Shown here piece after piece: positions 9,487 through 17,645 of a stretch of DNA of 64,000 nucleotides. Made by a program: the position numbers and the translations under genes. Origin of the DNA: an uncultured Algimonas sp. (GTDB lineage: Bacteria > Pseudomonadota > Alphaproteobacteria > Caulobacterales > Maricaulaceae); assembly GCF_947498175.1 (NCBI RefSeq), contig NZ_CANMJB010000007.1, positions 42,862-106,861 of the forward strand, read 5' to 3'. Under the pieces are notes generated by a model. That model made no database searches. It saw only the letters and a program-made list of their open reading frames with translations, and was not told the origin of the DNA. The first letter of the stretch is position 1. Each line of letters starts with the position of its first letter.

Positions 9487-10536
9487 ATGACGCTTCCAAA
9501 GCCGGACGGGCACTGGCAGATCCGCACGGCCGAAGACACGGACGCCGGGCAACGCGTGGACCGATGGCTGTCCGGTTGGACCGAACTGTCCCGCGCGCGC
9601 GTCAAGGCCCTGATCGAAGCGGGCCAGGTCCGGGCCAATGGCGACATCGTCGGCAAGGTCACGGGCAAGATCGTCCCGGAGACCGAATATGCGGTTTTCG
9701 TCCCGCCGCCCGTCGACGACACGCCGACCCCCGAAGACATCCCGCTTTCCATCCTGTTCGAAGACGACCAGTTGATCGTGCTCGACAAACCCTCCGGCCT
9801 CACGGTCCATCCCGCCCCGGGATCGCGCGCCGGCACGCTCGTCAATGCGCTGCTGCATCACTGCGCGGACAGCCTGTCCGGGATCGGCGGGGTCATGCGG
9901 CCCGGCATCGTCCACCGCCTCGACAAGGACACGTCCGGCGTCATGATCGTGGCCAAGACGGATGTCGCCCATCGCGGACTGGCCAAGCAGTTTGCCCGGC
10001 ATTCGATCGAACGCGCCTATGTCTGCCTTGTCAGGGGCCGGCCCCACTTGCGCACTGGCACCGTCACAACGCGGCTGGCGCGGTCGGTCCATGACCGGAA
10101 GAAGCAGGCCGTCGTGCGCGGAACGGATGACGATCTGGACGCCTCGGACCATGGCCGCCACGCCGTGACCCACTACGAGACGCTGCGCGGTTTCGGGCAG
10201 AAGCGTGGCGGCAGCGTCGGCACGCCCGTCGTGTCGGAGCTGGAATGCCGGCTGGAAACCGGTCGCACGCACCAGATCCGCGTGCACATGGCTCACATCG
10301 GCTGTCCGCTCTTGGGCGATCCTCTCTATGGCAACCAGAAGGCCTTCATGTCGGACCGTTCACCGGAGGAGATGCGCGTACGTGACGCGGTCGCGGCTTT
10401 CAAGCGTCAGGCGCTACATGCGCGCTTGCTGGGCTTCGTCCATCCGGTCACGAAAGAAGCAATGCGTTTCGAGACGCCGCCGCCCGACGATTACCGGGCC
10501 TTGGTCGGCGTCCTGTCGGGGCTGCCGCGGTCGTAA
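9487..10536 (+). CDS. rluD: RluA-family 23S rRNA pseudouridine synthase (RluD type)
   Basis: This 349-residue enzyme converts uridine to pseudouridine in large-subunit rRNA. An S4 RNA-binding domain occupies about residues 15-80 (RVDRWLSGW..LSRARVKALIEAGQV). The catalytic domain follows, with the family motif IVHRLDKDTSG; the Asp of that motif, Asp146, is the expected nucleophile. The C-terminal motifs RTHQIRVHMAHIGCPLLGDPLYG are also intact. N-terminal S4 plus catalytic domain is the RluD/RluC layout, and the sequence is nearer RluD, which modifies helix 69. The last 46 bases overlap the convergent hydrolase gene. Confidence 0.87.
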   Translation: MTLPKPDGHWQIRTAEDTDAGQRVDRWLSGWTELSRARVKALIEAGQVRANGDIVGKVTGKIVPETEYAVFVPPPVDDTPTPEDIPLSILFEDDQLIVLDKPSGLTVHPAPGSRAGTLVNALLHHCADSLSGIGGVMRPGIVHRLDKDTSGVMIVAKTDVAHRGLAKQFARHSIERAYVCLVRGRPHLRTGTVTTRLARSVHDRKKQAVVRGTDDDLDASDHGRHAVTHYETLRGFGQKRGGSVGTPVVSELECRLETGRTHQIRVHMAHIGCPLLGDPLYGNQKAFMSDRSPEEMRVRDAVAAFKRQALHARLLGFVHPVTKEAMRFETPPPDDYRALVGVLSGLPRS

Positions 10537-11288
10537 CGCGGTGCCCAGGCGGCCAGCACCCGGCCGACATAGTCGGCGTCGCACTCGTCCTTTAATAGCA
10601 GATGGTCCGCCCCGTCGAGGCTGACGAAACTCTTCGGGTGTTTGGCGAAACGGAACAGGTGGCTCGCATTGTCGATCAGGACGACGCGGTCTTGCGGCGA
10701 ATGGAAGATCAAGAGCGCCCGGTCCAGATCGCCGACGCCTTCGGCGATGTCGTGCTTCTTGATGTCGTCCAGAAACTGGTCCTTGATGATGAAGGGCCGC
10801 CCGGCCAGCATGACTTCAGCCTGCCCGCTCTCGATGATCTCCTCGAGCTTGTCGCCGAAATTGTGAACGATATGGGTCGTGCTGCACGGGCTGCCGATGG
10901 TGGCGATGGCGGTCACGGAGGGCAGGTTTTCCGCCGCCTTGAGCGCGGCCGTTCCGCCGAAGCTATGTCCGACCAGGATGCCGGGCGCCTCGTAATTTTC
11001 CGCCAGATAGGCGGCCGCTGCTTCGATCTCCTGGACATTGGTCGAAAAGTTGGTGTCGGAGAAATCGCCGCCCGACCCGCCGAGTCCGGTGAAATCGAAC
11101 CGCAACATGCCGTAGCCCTCGTCCACGAGAGCTTTAGCGATCGTCTGCAAGGGCTTGAAATTCTTGCCGATAGTGAAACCGTGCGCAAAGACGACATAGT
11201 CGATCACCTTGCCGTCTTCCGGCAGGTCCAATCGTCCAGCCAGATTATGGCCAAGGGCGCCGGGAAACTCGAAACGTTCTGTTTTCAT
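10491..11288 (-). CDS. Alpha/beta hydrolase, stand-alone relative of hydrolase-OsmC fusions
   Basis: A 265-residue cytosolic alpha/beta hydrolase with the nucleophile elbow GHSFGG (Ser109) and plausible triad partners Asp200 (HSPQDRVV) and His229 (DGADHLL). The N-terminus (FPGALGHNLAGRLDLP, VFAHGFT.GK, LRFDFTGLGGSGGDFSDTNFS) closely follows the hydrolase half of bifunctional alpha/beta hydrolase/OsmC proteins. Here the OsmC half is absent. The true substrate is unknown. The start overlaps the stop of the upstream GIY-YIG gene by four bases (ATGA), suggesting translational coupling. The 3' end overlaps the rluD-type gene head-to-head by 46 bases. Confidence 0.85.
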   Translation of the reverse strand: MKTERFEFPGALGHNLAGRLDLPEDGKVIDYVVFAHGFTIGKNFKPLQTIAKALVDEGYGMLRFDFTGLGGSGGDFSDTNFSTNVQEIEAAAAYLAENYEAPGILVGHSFGGTAALKAAENLPSVTAIATIGSPCSTTHIVHNFGDKLEEIIESGQAEVMLAGRPFIIKDQFLDDIKKHDIAEGVGDLDRALLIFHSPQDRVVLIDNASHLFRFAKHPKSFVSLDGADHLLLKDECDADYVGRVLAAWAPRYDRGSPDRTPTKAR

Positions 11289-11539
11289 AAGCAGGAGTGT
11301 AGCCGCTTTTTCGCGAAGGCGCGACCGGAACCGGTTTTTAGATAACGCTCGAACGCAAGCGCCTGCTCTTTGGTCGAAAAGGCGAGATAGGTTTCAAGAC
11401 GCCAGGGTCTGTATTTGGATGTGTGCCGGACATGGCCAGCGTTATGGCGTTGTAGACGGTTTTTTAAATCTTGCGTGAAGCCGACATAGGTTTGGTCGGG
11501 AATCTCGGTCGCGCGAAGAATGTACACAAAGAACATCAT
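11285..11539 (-). CDS. GIY-YIG superfamily nuclease domain protein
   Basis: An 84-residue single-domain protein of the small GIY-YIG family (YhbQ/UPF0213-like). It has the VYIL...QTYVGFT paired-strand signature, followed by DLKNRLQRHNAG and the conserved Glu in ALAFERYLK. Such stand-alone domains are common in bacteria; a few have structure-specific DNA cleavage activity, but most have no known role. It overlaps the downstream hydrolase gene by four bases. Upstream lies a palindromic repeat and then tRNA-Leu. Confidence 0.85.
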   Translation of the reverse strand: MMFFVYILRATEIPDQTYVGFTQDLKNRLQRHNAGHVRHTSKYRPWRLETYLAFSTKEQALAFERYLKTGSGRAFAKKRLHSCL

Positions 11540-11549
11540 GCTATCCCTC

Positions 11550-11643
11550 GCCCGCCTTCGCCAAAGCTTCGGCGCGCAGCCTTGGCTTCCGTCGTCAGCC
11601 CCGGCTGGCTCGCCAGCCGAAGCTTCCTTTAGGAAGCGAAGGC
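11550..11643. repeat. Palindromic (REP-like) element beside tRNA-Leu
   Basis: This stretch between the GIY-YIG gene and tRNA-Leu is a run of hairpins. The central one is perfect: CGGCTGGC / GCCAGCCG at 11602-11619 with a two-base loop. A larger imperfect one pairs 11613-11627 with 11632-11646 around TTTA. Its right arm takes in the CCA end of the tRNA (11644-11646). The leftmost part contains CGCC...GGCG around 11559-11574. The arrangement resembles dispersed extragenic palindromes of alphaproteobacteria. Family membership cannot be shown from one copy. Confidence 0.5.
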
Positions 11644-11730
11644 TGGTGCGGGCGGCCGGACTTGAACCGGCACTTCCTTGCGGAAAACAGATTTTAAGTC
11701 TGTCGTGTCTACCGATTCCACCACGCCCGC
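11644..11730 (-). tRNA. tRNA-Leu (anticodon UAA)
   Basis: On the minus strand the sequence folds as a class II tRNA of 87 bases with encoded CCA. The acceptor stem GCGGGCG pairs with CGCCCGC, followed by discriminator A and CCA at 11646-11644. The D arm contains GGTAGACAC, the anticodon loop reads ACTTAAAAT with anticodon TAA, a long variable arm is present, and the T arm contains GGTTCAAGTCC. The long variable arm and the anticodon identify leucine. Confidence 0.95.
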
Positions 11731-11747
11731 GACGACACGCCGCCCCG

Positions 11748-12479
11748 TTAGCCCTGCGTCAGCCGCGCGACAAGAGCCTTCAGGTCGCGCTCCACATCGG
11801 CGAGCTGTGCCGCGTCCGGACCGCGCGCCACGAAAGACACGCCGCGAAGCGCGTCGTTAAAGAAGGGGTAGCTGCCGATCGAGACGCCCTCATGCGCCTG
11901 TTCGATATCCGCCAACCCGGCGGCGGCGTCGCCTTCGCCGACCCCTTCGCAGACGACCGTGATCTGGTGAACCCTGCGGCCGCCTTCGATCCGGTGCCCG
12001 ATATCGGCAAGCATGCCGCGCATGATCTGCGGGACGCCCGCCAGCGTGAAGACGTTGCGCGTCTGGAAGCCCGGCGCTTGGCTGACGGGGTTGGCGATCA
12101 GCGATGCTCCGTTCGGAATGCGCGCCAGGCGTCGACGGGCGGAATTGAGTTCGCCCTCGCCGTAGCGTTCGCGCAAAGCCTCCAGCGCATCGTCGCGTTC
12201 GCCGATCGACAGATCGAAGGCGGCAGCGATGGCGTCGGCCGTGATGTCGTCATGGGTCGGGCCGATCCCGCCCGTGGTGAAGACGTAGTCGAACCGTTCG
12301 CTGAACGCCCGGACCGCATGCGCGATGATCCGTGCATCATCAGGCAGGATGCGGGCTTCGCCGACCGACACGCCGAGCGGGCCAAGGAACATCGCGATCG
12401 TCCCGAGATTTGTGTCCTGCGTCCGTCCCGACAGAAGTTCGTCCCCGATCAACAGGACACCGGCCCGGACGTCTTTCAC
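11748..12479 (-). CDS. CinA-like molybdopterin-binding domain protein
   Basis: This 243-residue protein matches the N-terminal COG1058 half of CinA: VLLIGDELLSGRTQDTN at the start and TTGGIGPTHDD at about 69-79, both typical of the MoaB/MogA-like fold. The C-terminal nicotinamide-nucleotide deamidase domain of full CinA is absent, as in many alphaproteobacterial versions. The family is annotated competence/damage-inducible protein A, though that role is not established for the short form. Its start overlaps the end of the L,D-transpeptidase gene by four bases, so the two form an operon. Confidence 0.85.
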   Translation of the reverse strand: MKDVRAGVLLIGDELLSGRTQDTNLGTIAMFLGPLGVSVGEARILPDDARIIAHAVRAFSERFDYVFTTGGIGPTHDDITADAIAAAFDLSIGERDDALEALRERYGEGELNSARRRLARIPNGASLIANPVSQAPGFQTRNVFTLAGVPQIMRGMLADIGHRIEGGRRVHQITVVCEGVGEGDAAAGLADIEQAHEGVSIGSYPFFNDALRGVSFVARGPDAAQLADVERDLKALVARLTQG

Positions 12480-13990
12480 TGACCGGGCCTTCGTTTCAGT
12501 CCGGCGAGCACCGCAGCGTCGCGGTCGTAGATGTCATCGACGAACCGCACGCCCGCCGCATCGCTGACGACGGTCATGTAGAGTATGTGGACCGGCACTT
12601 TTGCCGACAGGTTCATGCGGGTCTCGCGCGATCCGTCCAGCACCGAATCGATGCGCGCCCTGTCCCAGTCCGGGGTTTCGCTCAGCAGCCATTCGGTCAG
12701 GTCGATCGGATCCTGCGTCCGGATGCATCCGGATGAAAAGGCGCGCTGCCGCCGGGCGAACAAGCCCCGGTCGGGCGTGTCGTGCAGATAGACGTTGTGA
12801 CGGTTCGGAAACATGATCTTGACCTGGCCGAGTGCATTGCGCGCGCCGGGTGCCTGCCGGATCCTGTAGGGCATGGTCCCGGCCGGCAACGCGTTCCAGT
12901 CGATTGCAGAGGCATTCACGACCTTGCCCTCGCGATCCAGCACCTGGAACCCGAGCCGGTCCACGGCTGCGGGATCGCGCTGGAACAAAGGCAGCTTGTC
13001 GCGCCGGGCCAAGCTGGCCGGAGTCTCCCACCACGGGTTCAGCACGACATAACCGATCGCGTCCGAAAAGACGGGCGTCTTGCGATAGGTCCGGCCGACG
13101 ATGGCCCCGTGAACCCGGTCGATCCGACCGTCCTTCCAGGCTTGCACAGAGAAGTCGGCGATGTTGACCCGGATATGGCGGCGTCCCAGATCGTCCGGCA
13201 ACCAGCGCCAGCGCTCCAGATTGACGCGCAGCTGGTCGATGGCGGCGGAGGCGCCCCGGTTGAGCGCCCTGACCGTCGCCGGCCCGATCAGTCCGTCCGG
13301 CTCCAGGCCGTTCTCGCGCTGGAACGCCACGACCGCATCCTCGGTCACGATATCGTAAACGCCGGTCACGGGCACATCGAGCCGGGTCTGGACGGCACCG
13401 ATGCGCGGCGACGTCGTTCCGGGTTTCAGGGTCTCTCCGGAAAGGACGCCGATATCGTCTCGCGGCGGGGCCGCCAATCGCCCGGCCAGTTCGGCTTTCA
13501 TCGTCTGATAAGCCGCATGCTGCGGTGCGAGTGCCTCAAGACTTTCCGATAAGCTGCCGTTATCCAACGATTTCCGGAGATGCGCGATCAGGTCGGCCTG
13601 CCGTCCTTGCGCCGTCCAATCGGGTTCGACCGATATCGGAGACAGCTTGCCGAAGGCGATGTGCGAAGCCGCGCTCATCCACGCATCGAGTGCATAGTGC
13701 GTCATGTCCTCCCCGGTCGTGCCATGTTCTTTCAGTGTCGCGAGATGATAGTCCTGCGGATCGAGGCCGTGCGCCGCCACGCTTTCGATGGCCGTGATGA
13801 GGCTGTCGCCCGCGAAAATCTGCGTGAACTCTGCGTGGCGATCCACCCCGGAGCCAGCCGGAAGATAAGCCGTCTGGAACGCCGTTACGGCGGTCGGCGC
13901 CAAGGATCTGACGGGTCCGGGCGGGCTGGCTGCCACAGTCGTGGACAATATTGCGGCGAGGACACCGCTCGGAATTACTGATTTCATCAT
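12476..13990 (-). CDS. L,D-transpeptidase, YcbB/LdtD type
   Basis: A secreted 504-residue enzyme that forms 3-3 cross-links or attaches proteins to peptidoglycan. Order: an N-terminal signal peptide (about 1-21, ending in ...VAAS); a helical scaffold domain; a peptidoglycan-binding type 1 domain (about 195-245, with VQTRLDVPVTGVYD and FQRENGLEPDGLIGPAT); and a YkuD catalytic domain with NVYLHDTP and SSGCIR. The catalytic cysteine of that last motif is Cys422. The extra scaffold and the length are those of the YcbB class. It is the first gene of a two-gene operon with the CinA-like gene and diverges from the transporter gene. Confidence 0.88.
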   Translation of the reverse strand: MMKSVIPSGVLAAILSTTVAASPPGPVRSLAPTAVTAFQTAYLPAGSGVDRHAEFTQIFAGDSLITAIESVAAHGLDPQDYHLATLKEHGTTGEDMTHYALDAWMSAASHIAFGKLSPISVEPDWTAQGRQADLIAHLRKSLDNGSLSESLEALAPQHAAYQTMKAELAGRLAAPPRDDIGVLSGETLKPGTTSPRIGAVQTRLDVPVTGVYDIVTEDAVVAFQRENGLEPDGLIGPATVRALNRGASAAIDQLRVNLERWRWLPDDLGRRHIRVNIADFSVQAWKDGRIDRVHGAIVGRTYRKTPVFSDAIGYVVLNPWWETPASLARRDKLPLFQRDPAAVDRLGFQVLDREGKVVNASAIDWNALPAGTMPYRIRQAPGARNALGQVKIMFPNRHNVYLHDTPDRGLFARRQRAFSSGCIRTQDPIDLTEWLLSETPDWDRARIDSVLDGSRETRMNLSAKVPVHILYMTVVSDAAGVRFVDDIYDRDAAVLAGLKRRPGQ

Positions 13991-14100
13991 AGGCCGACAT
14001 TGGGCCTTTGCCCTCCCCAGAGCAATCCTGCACCCAAGGATTTTGTTCTCGTTTCGTCGAAGCGTTGACCGGAAGCGGACGGGCTGCCAACGGCGCTGTC

Positions 14101-15069
14101 GTGAGCCAAGCCCCCTTGTCCAGACCCGCCCTGTTCGGCCTGTCGCTGTTCCTGATCTTCATCTGGGGCAGCGCGTTCAACTTCATCGGCGTCGCGGTCG
14201 ATCACATCAGCCCCTATTGGGTGACGGCCTGGCGCCTCGTCGTCGCGGCGTTGTTCCTGAGCGGTTACGCCGTGTTCAAGGGCCGCCGGTTCCCGCCATT
14301 GAGAGATGCGCGCTGGCTGTGGTACGGCGCGCTGGGGATGACCGGAGCCGTCATCCCGTTCCTCCTCATCGCCAAGGGGCAGATTTCCGTCGACAGCGGA
14401 CTGACGGCCGTCATCGTCGGCGCCATGCCGTTGCTGACGATCCTGCTGGCGCATGTCTTCACGGATGAAAAGCTGACCCTGTTCAAGGTCGTCGGCTTTC
14501 TGATCGGTTTTCTCGGCGTGGCCGTCTTGTTCATGCCGGATGATCCCGGCTTCGGCCTGACCGGCGATTGGCCGTCGCAGCTCATGATCCTGGGCGCGGC
14601 GTTCTGTTACGCGCTGACGACCGTGGCCGCGAAGCGCGCGCCGAAAACGCATGCCGAAACCGGATCCGCCATCATGATGATCGCGGCCAGCATCGCGGGC
14701 GTCATCGCCGCCGTCATCTACGATCCAGGCGGCCACGTGCCGAATGCGGTCGCGCTGACCATGATCCTGCTGCTGGGGTTCGGATCGACCGGTATCGCGA
14801 CGATCCTCTATCTGGTCTTCATCGACCGGGCCGGGCCGAGCGCGATGGCAAGGCTGAACTACTTCCCGCCCGTCGTCAGCGTGATCATCGGCGTCTGGTT
14901 TCTCTCAGAACCCTTCACCTGGAAACTGGTCGTCGCCTTCGCCGTCATCATCGTCGGCGTGATGATCAGTCGGGTAGGCCGCCCATCCCTTTCAACGCAG
15001 CGAACGGATTTGCCGGATCGGGGACGTCCGCGTCCTCCGATCCCGGCTGTAAGGCCAAACCGTGATTGA
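14101..15069 (+). CDS. EamA/DMT-family transporter
   Basis: A membrane protein with ten predicted helices in two EamA repeats (FLIFIWGSAFNFIGVAV at the start of repeat 1; LGAAFCYALTTVAAKRAP in repeat 2). This is the drug/metabolite transporter layout; the substrate cannot be told. The frame is open from 14008, but the first 31 residues are hydrophilic and unlike the family. GTG 14101, giving a start shortly before helix 1, is preferred, although no strong ribosome site is seen. The last 104 bases overlap the 3' end of thiD on the other strand, an unusually long antisense overlap. The true C-terminus could be checked by homology. Confidence 0.8.
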   Translation: MSQAPLSRPALFGLSLFLIFIWGSAFNFIGVAVDHISPYWVTAWRLVVAALFLSGYAVFKGRRFPPLRDARWLWYGALGMTGAVIPFLLIAKGQISVDSGLTAVIVGAMPLLTILLAHVFTDEKLTLFKVVGFLIGFLGVAVLFMPDDPGFGLTGDWPSQLMILGAAFCYALTTVAAKRAPKTHAETGSAIMMIAASIAGVIAAVIYDPGGHVPNAVALTMILLLGFGSTGIATILYLVFIDRAGPSAMARLNYFPPVVSVIIGVWFLSEPFTWKLVVAFAVIIVGVMISRVGRPSLSTQRTDLPDRGRPRPPIPAVRPNRD

Positions 15070-15841
15070 GCGGCCCGTTGCCCTGCCCTAGCTTCGGCGC
15101 GGTGCGGATGGCTTCGAACACATAGTCGCGCGCCGTCGTCACCGCCTCCTCCAGGGTCGTACCAAGCGACAGGGCCGCCGCGACGGCGCTGGCCAGCGTG
15201 CAGCCCGTGCCATGCGTATGGCGCGTATGCAGGCGCGGCCCCGTCATGACGCTGGCGCCCTCTTCCGAGACTAGCACATCGACGACCGACTTCATGTCGA
15301 GATGGGCGCCTTTCATCAGGGCCGCATAGGCACCCTTTTCCAAGATCGCTTCGCCCGCCTTGGAGAGCTCGTCCGTGTCCCTGATCTCGAGGCCGGTCAG
15401 GATTTCCGCCTCCGGCACGTTGGGCGTGACCAGATCGGCGATGGGAATCAGCAGCTCTTTCAAGGCTTTGACCGCGCCTTCTTCGAGCAATCGGTCGCCG
15501 CTGGTCGCGACCATGACCGGGTCCAGCACGAGACTCGCCTCCAACGGTTCGACCGCCTCGAAGACGGTGCGGATGATCGCCTCCGATCCCAGCATGCCGA
15601 TCTTGACGACATCCACGCCGATATCCGCAACGCAGGCGTCGATCTGCGCGCGCACCATGTCCGGATCGACCAGATCGACGCGCTTCACCCCTTGCGTGTT
15701 CTGCGCCGTGATCGCGGTCACCGCCGTCATCGAATAGGCACCGAACGCCGCGCAAGCCTTGATGTCCGCCTGGATCCCCGCCCCGCCGGACGAGTCGGAG
15801 CCCGCGATGATCAGGACGCGACCGGTTTTCGTTTCAGACAT
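14966..15841 (-). CDS. thiD: Hydroxymethylpyrimidine/phosphomethylpyrimidine kinase
   Basis: A cytosolic ribokinase-fold enzyme of thiamine synthesis that phosphorylates HMP to HMP-P and HMP-PP. At 291 residues it has the N-terminal substrate-binding motif IAGSDSSGGAGIQADIK, the TAVTAITAQNT segment, the lysine-containing DVVKIGMLGS, and the C-terminal nucleotide-binding HTHGTGCTLASAVAA with its catalytic region. It lies directly after folP with an eight-base overlap, so the two are cotranscribed. No THI-box riboswitch is seen upstream of folP or thiD. The C-terminal 25 residues after GLALQPG are unusual and correspond to the antisense overlap with the transporter gene. Confidence 0.93.
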   Translation of the reverse strand: MSETKTGRVLIIAGSDSSGGAGIQADIKACAAFGAYSMTAVTAITAQNTQGVKRVDLVDPDMVRAQIDACVADIGVDVVKIGMLGSEAIIRTVFEAVEPLEASLVLDPVMVATSGDRLLEEGAVKALKELLIPIADLVTPNVPEAEILTGLEIRDTDELSKAGEAILEKGAYAALMKGAHLDMKSVVDVLVSEEGASVMTGPRLHTRHTHGTGCTLASAVAAALSLGTTLEEAVTTARDYVFEAIRTAPKLGQGNGPLNHGLALQPGSEDADVPDPANPFAALKGMGGLPD

Positions 15842-16646
15842 TGGCGATGGACTCCCAGATACGGATGGCTTGGCGCGTTTCCGCCACGTCGTGAACGCGC
15901 AAGATGGCCGCCCCGTTGCTTGCCGCGAACAGCCCGCTAGCCAGGGATCCGGCCAGCCGCTTCTCGACCGGGCTGCCGTCGATCGTCTGGATGAAGCTCT
16001 TGCGCGATGTCCCGATCAGGGTCGGCGCAAGGTCGGCGAAGCGCGCCGTGCCGCGCAGGATCGCCAGATTGTCCTCCAGCCGTTTGCCGAAACCGATGCC
16101 CGGATCGATGGTGACCCTCTCGCGCTCCACGCCCGCCGCCTCGCAGGCCGCAAGACGACGGCGCAAGTAGGCCAGCACCTCTTCGACCGGATCGTCGTAG
16201 GTCGGCCGGTCCTGCATGGTCTCGGGCGGACCTTGCGCGTGCATCAGGATGACCGGGCAGCCCAGATCGGCCGCAAGCGGCAGGCTATCTTCGGAGTAGG
16301 TCAGGGCGGTGACATCGTTCCAGATGTCCGCCCCGGCCAGGATCGCCGCTTCGGCCACTTCGGGTTTGCGCGTATCGACGCTGAGGACCGGTTCCGGATC
16401 GTCATCCCGTGTTGCTTCTCGGATGGCCCGGATCACCGGCACGACCCGGTCGCGCTCGACCTGCCACGGCACCGTCCGCGCACCAGGCCGCGTGCTTTCC
16501 CCGCCGATGTCGAGACTGTCCGCACCGTCGTCGACCATCCGCCGCGCTTGGCGCACGGCCGCTTCGAGATCGCCATACCGCCCGCCATCGGAGAAACTGT
16601 CCGGCGTGACGTTGAGGATGCCCATGATCTGCGGTCGGCGGAACAT
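15834..16646 (-). CDS. folP: Dihydropteroate synthase
   Basis: This enzyme of folate synthesis condenses p-aminobenzoate with dihydropterin pyrophosphate and is the target of sulfonamides. The 270-residue TIM barrel shows both signatures: IMGILNVTPDSFSDGG at the N-terminus and DSLDIGGESTRPGA at about 43-56. Later motifs VSVDTRKPEVA, WNDVTAL and LIGTSRKSFI are in order. In many alphaproteobacteria folP follows ftsH directly; here a gene on the opposite strand sits between them. thiD follows with an eight-base overlap. Confidence 0.95.
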   Translation of the reverse strand: MFRRPQIMGILNVTPDSFSDGGRYGDLEAAVRQARRMVDDGADSLDIGGESTRPGARTVPWQVERDRVVPVIRAIREATRDDDPEPVLSVDTRKPEVAEAAILAGADIWNDVTALTYSEDSLPLAADLGCPVILMHAQGPPETMQDRPTYDDPVEEVLAYLRRRLAACEAAGVERERVTIDPGIGFGKRLEDNLAILRGTARFADLAPTLIGTSRKSFIQTIDGSPVEKRLAGSLASGLFAASNGAAILRVHDVAETRQAIRIWESIANV

Positions 16647-16742
16647 GAGGCGCCTCTAGCTCGGTTGGTCCCGCGCGGACAAGCGCGCACCCTTCCGCTT
16701 GTTAAGTTCTTGTCCTTTCCAGACTGTGCCAGAGCAGGTTGA

Positions 16743-17645
16743 GTGGTACGTAACGATATTTCGAGGCGGCGGCTCTGGGCCTTGGCGGGCTCGGCGGGTC
16801 TTCATGCCGGGCTTGTCTATCTGGCCGTTTTGGCTTCTTCGCCCCGAAAGCTGAACGACGTCGTGATCATTCCAGTCTCGGTTCTGGAGGACGATACGGC
16901 CGAGCCGGAACCGGATCCGATCGTGACGACGCTCCCCGAGGCGCAGGAGCAGATCCCCGAAGCAGACCCTGTGGAGCCGTCCCCGCCGCTGGAACGCATG
17001 CCGCCATCGGTGCCGGAAGTCGGTGGCAGCCAGACTGATCGTGCGAGTTTACCGGACGAACCGGACACCAACGTCGCGGAAGGCGAGGAAGCCACGCCCT
17101 ATACGTCCGGACGTCTCGACATTGACCCGGCTTGGCGCGTCGATCCGCAAGCTGGCGGGACGGGAGCCCCCCTCGTCGGAGGTCTTGGACCGGCTTTGGA
17201 TTGTCTCAAGGGGTTCGAGGAAGACTGTTCCGACCAAAGACGGCAGGTCTTCGCGGAACAGCAACTGAGCGAGACCGACAAGGTGTGGATGCCGACCTTC
17301 GCCCATTCCGGTCTGTCCGATCCCCGCTTCGTCGGGATGAGCGAACGTGAGATCCGCGGAGAGCTGGGTGTGGCCATCGCCGGTGAAAATGGCTGGTACA
17401 TCCCGTTCAGTCCGGTCGGGATCAGCAGTTACTGGACCGATCCTCTCTATGGTGTGAACAAACGCTGCCGCGCTGTCGTGGGTAAAAACCCCTTCGAAAA
17501 CAAACTTGGCGAAACGGAAATGGTTCAAGACTGCCCCGCGCTTCGCAAGGCACAAGGCGACCTGCCGTCCTGGCGGCGCGAGTGGGAACCCGGCGGCGCG
17601 GATCCCGATCCCGCCGATTGGGCCAAAAAGAAAAAGCCCGGCTGA
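16743..17645 (+). CDS. TonB/TolA-like single-span protein with unknown four-cysteine C-domain
   Basis: A 300-residue protein starting at GTG 16743. It has one N-terminal membrane helix (about 12-32) carrying S-A-G-L-H (Ser17, His21). The S-x3-H spacing is the one TonB and TolA use to contact ExbBD or TolQR. A Pro/Glu-rich extended stretch (about 50-120) follows. The C-terminal domain (about 125-290) has four cysteines (154, 162, 242, 264) that could pair in the periplasm, and it ends in a Lys-rich tail. I do not recognise the C-terminal domain. The gene faces ftsH and sits on the opposite strand between ftsH and folP. An energy-transducing role is an inference from the anchor; it could be an ordinary anchored periplasmic protein. 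Confidence 0.65.
   Translation: MVRNDISRRRLWALAGSAGLHAGLVYLAVLASSPRKLNDVVIIPVSVLEDDTAEPEPDPIVTTLPEAQEQIPEADPVEPSPPLERMPPSVPEVGGSQTDRASLPDEPDTNVAEGEEATPYTSGRLDIDPAWRVDPQAGGTGAPLVGGLGPALDCLKGFEEDCSDQRRQVFAEQQLSETDKVWMPTFAHSGLSDPRFVGMSEREIRGELGVAIAGENGWYIPFSPVGISSYWTDPLYGVNKRCRAVVGKNPFENKLGETEMVQDCPALRKAQGDLPSWRREWEPGGADPDPADWAKKKKPG

Noticed and set aside
15834..16742. A possible thiamine riboswitch before the folP-thiD pair
   Set aside because: I looked for the conserved THI-box core (CUGAGA and its partner) upstream of folP and saw none.
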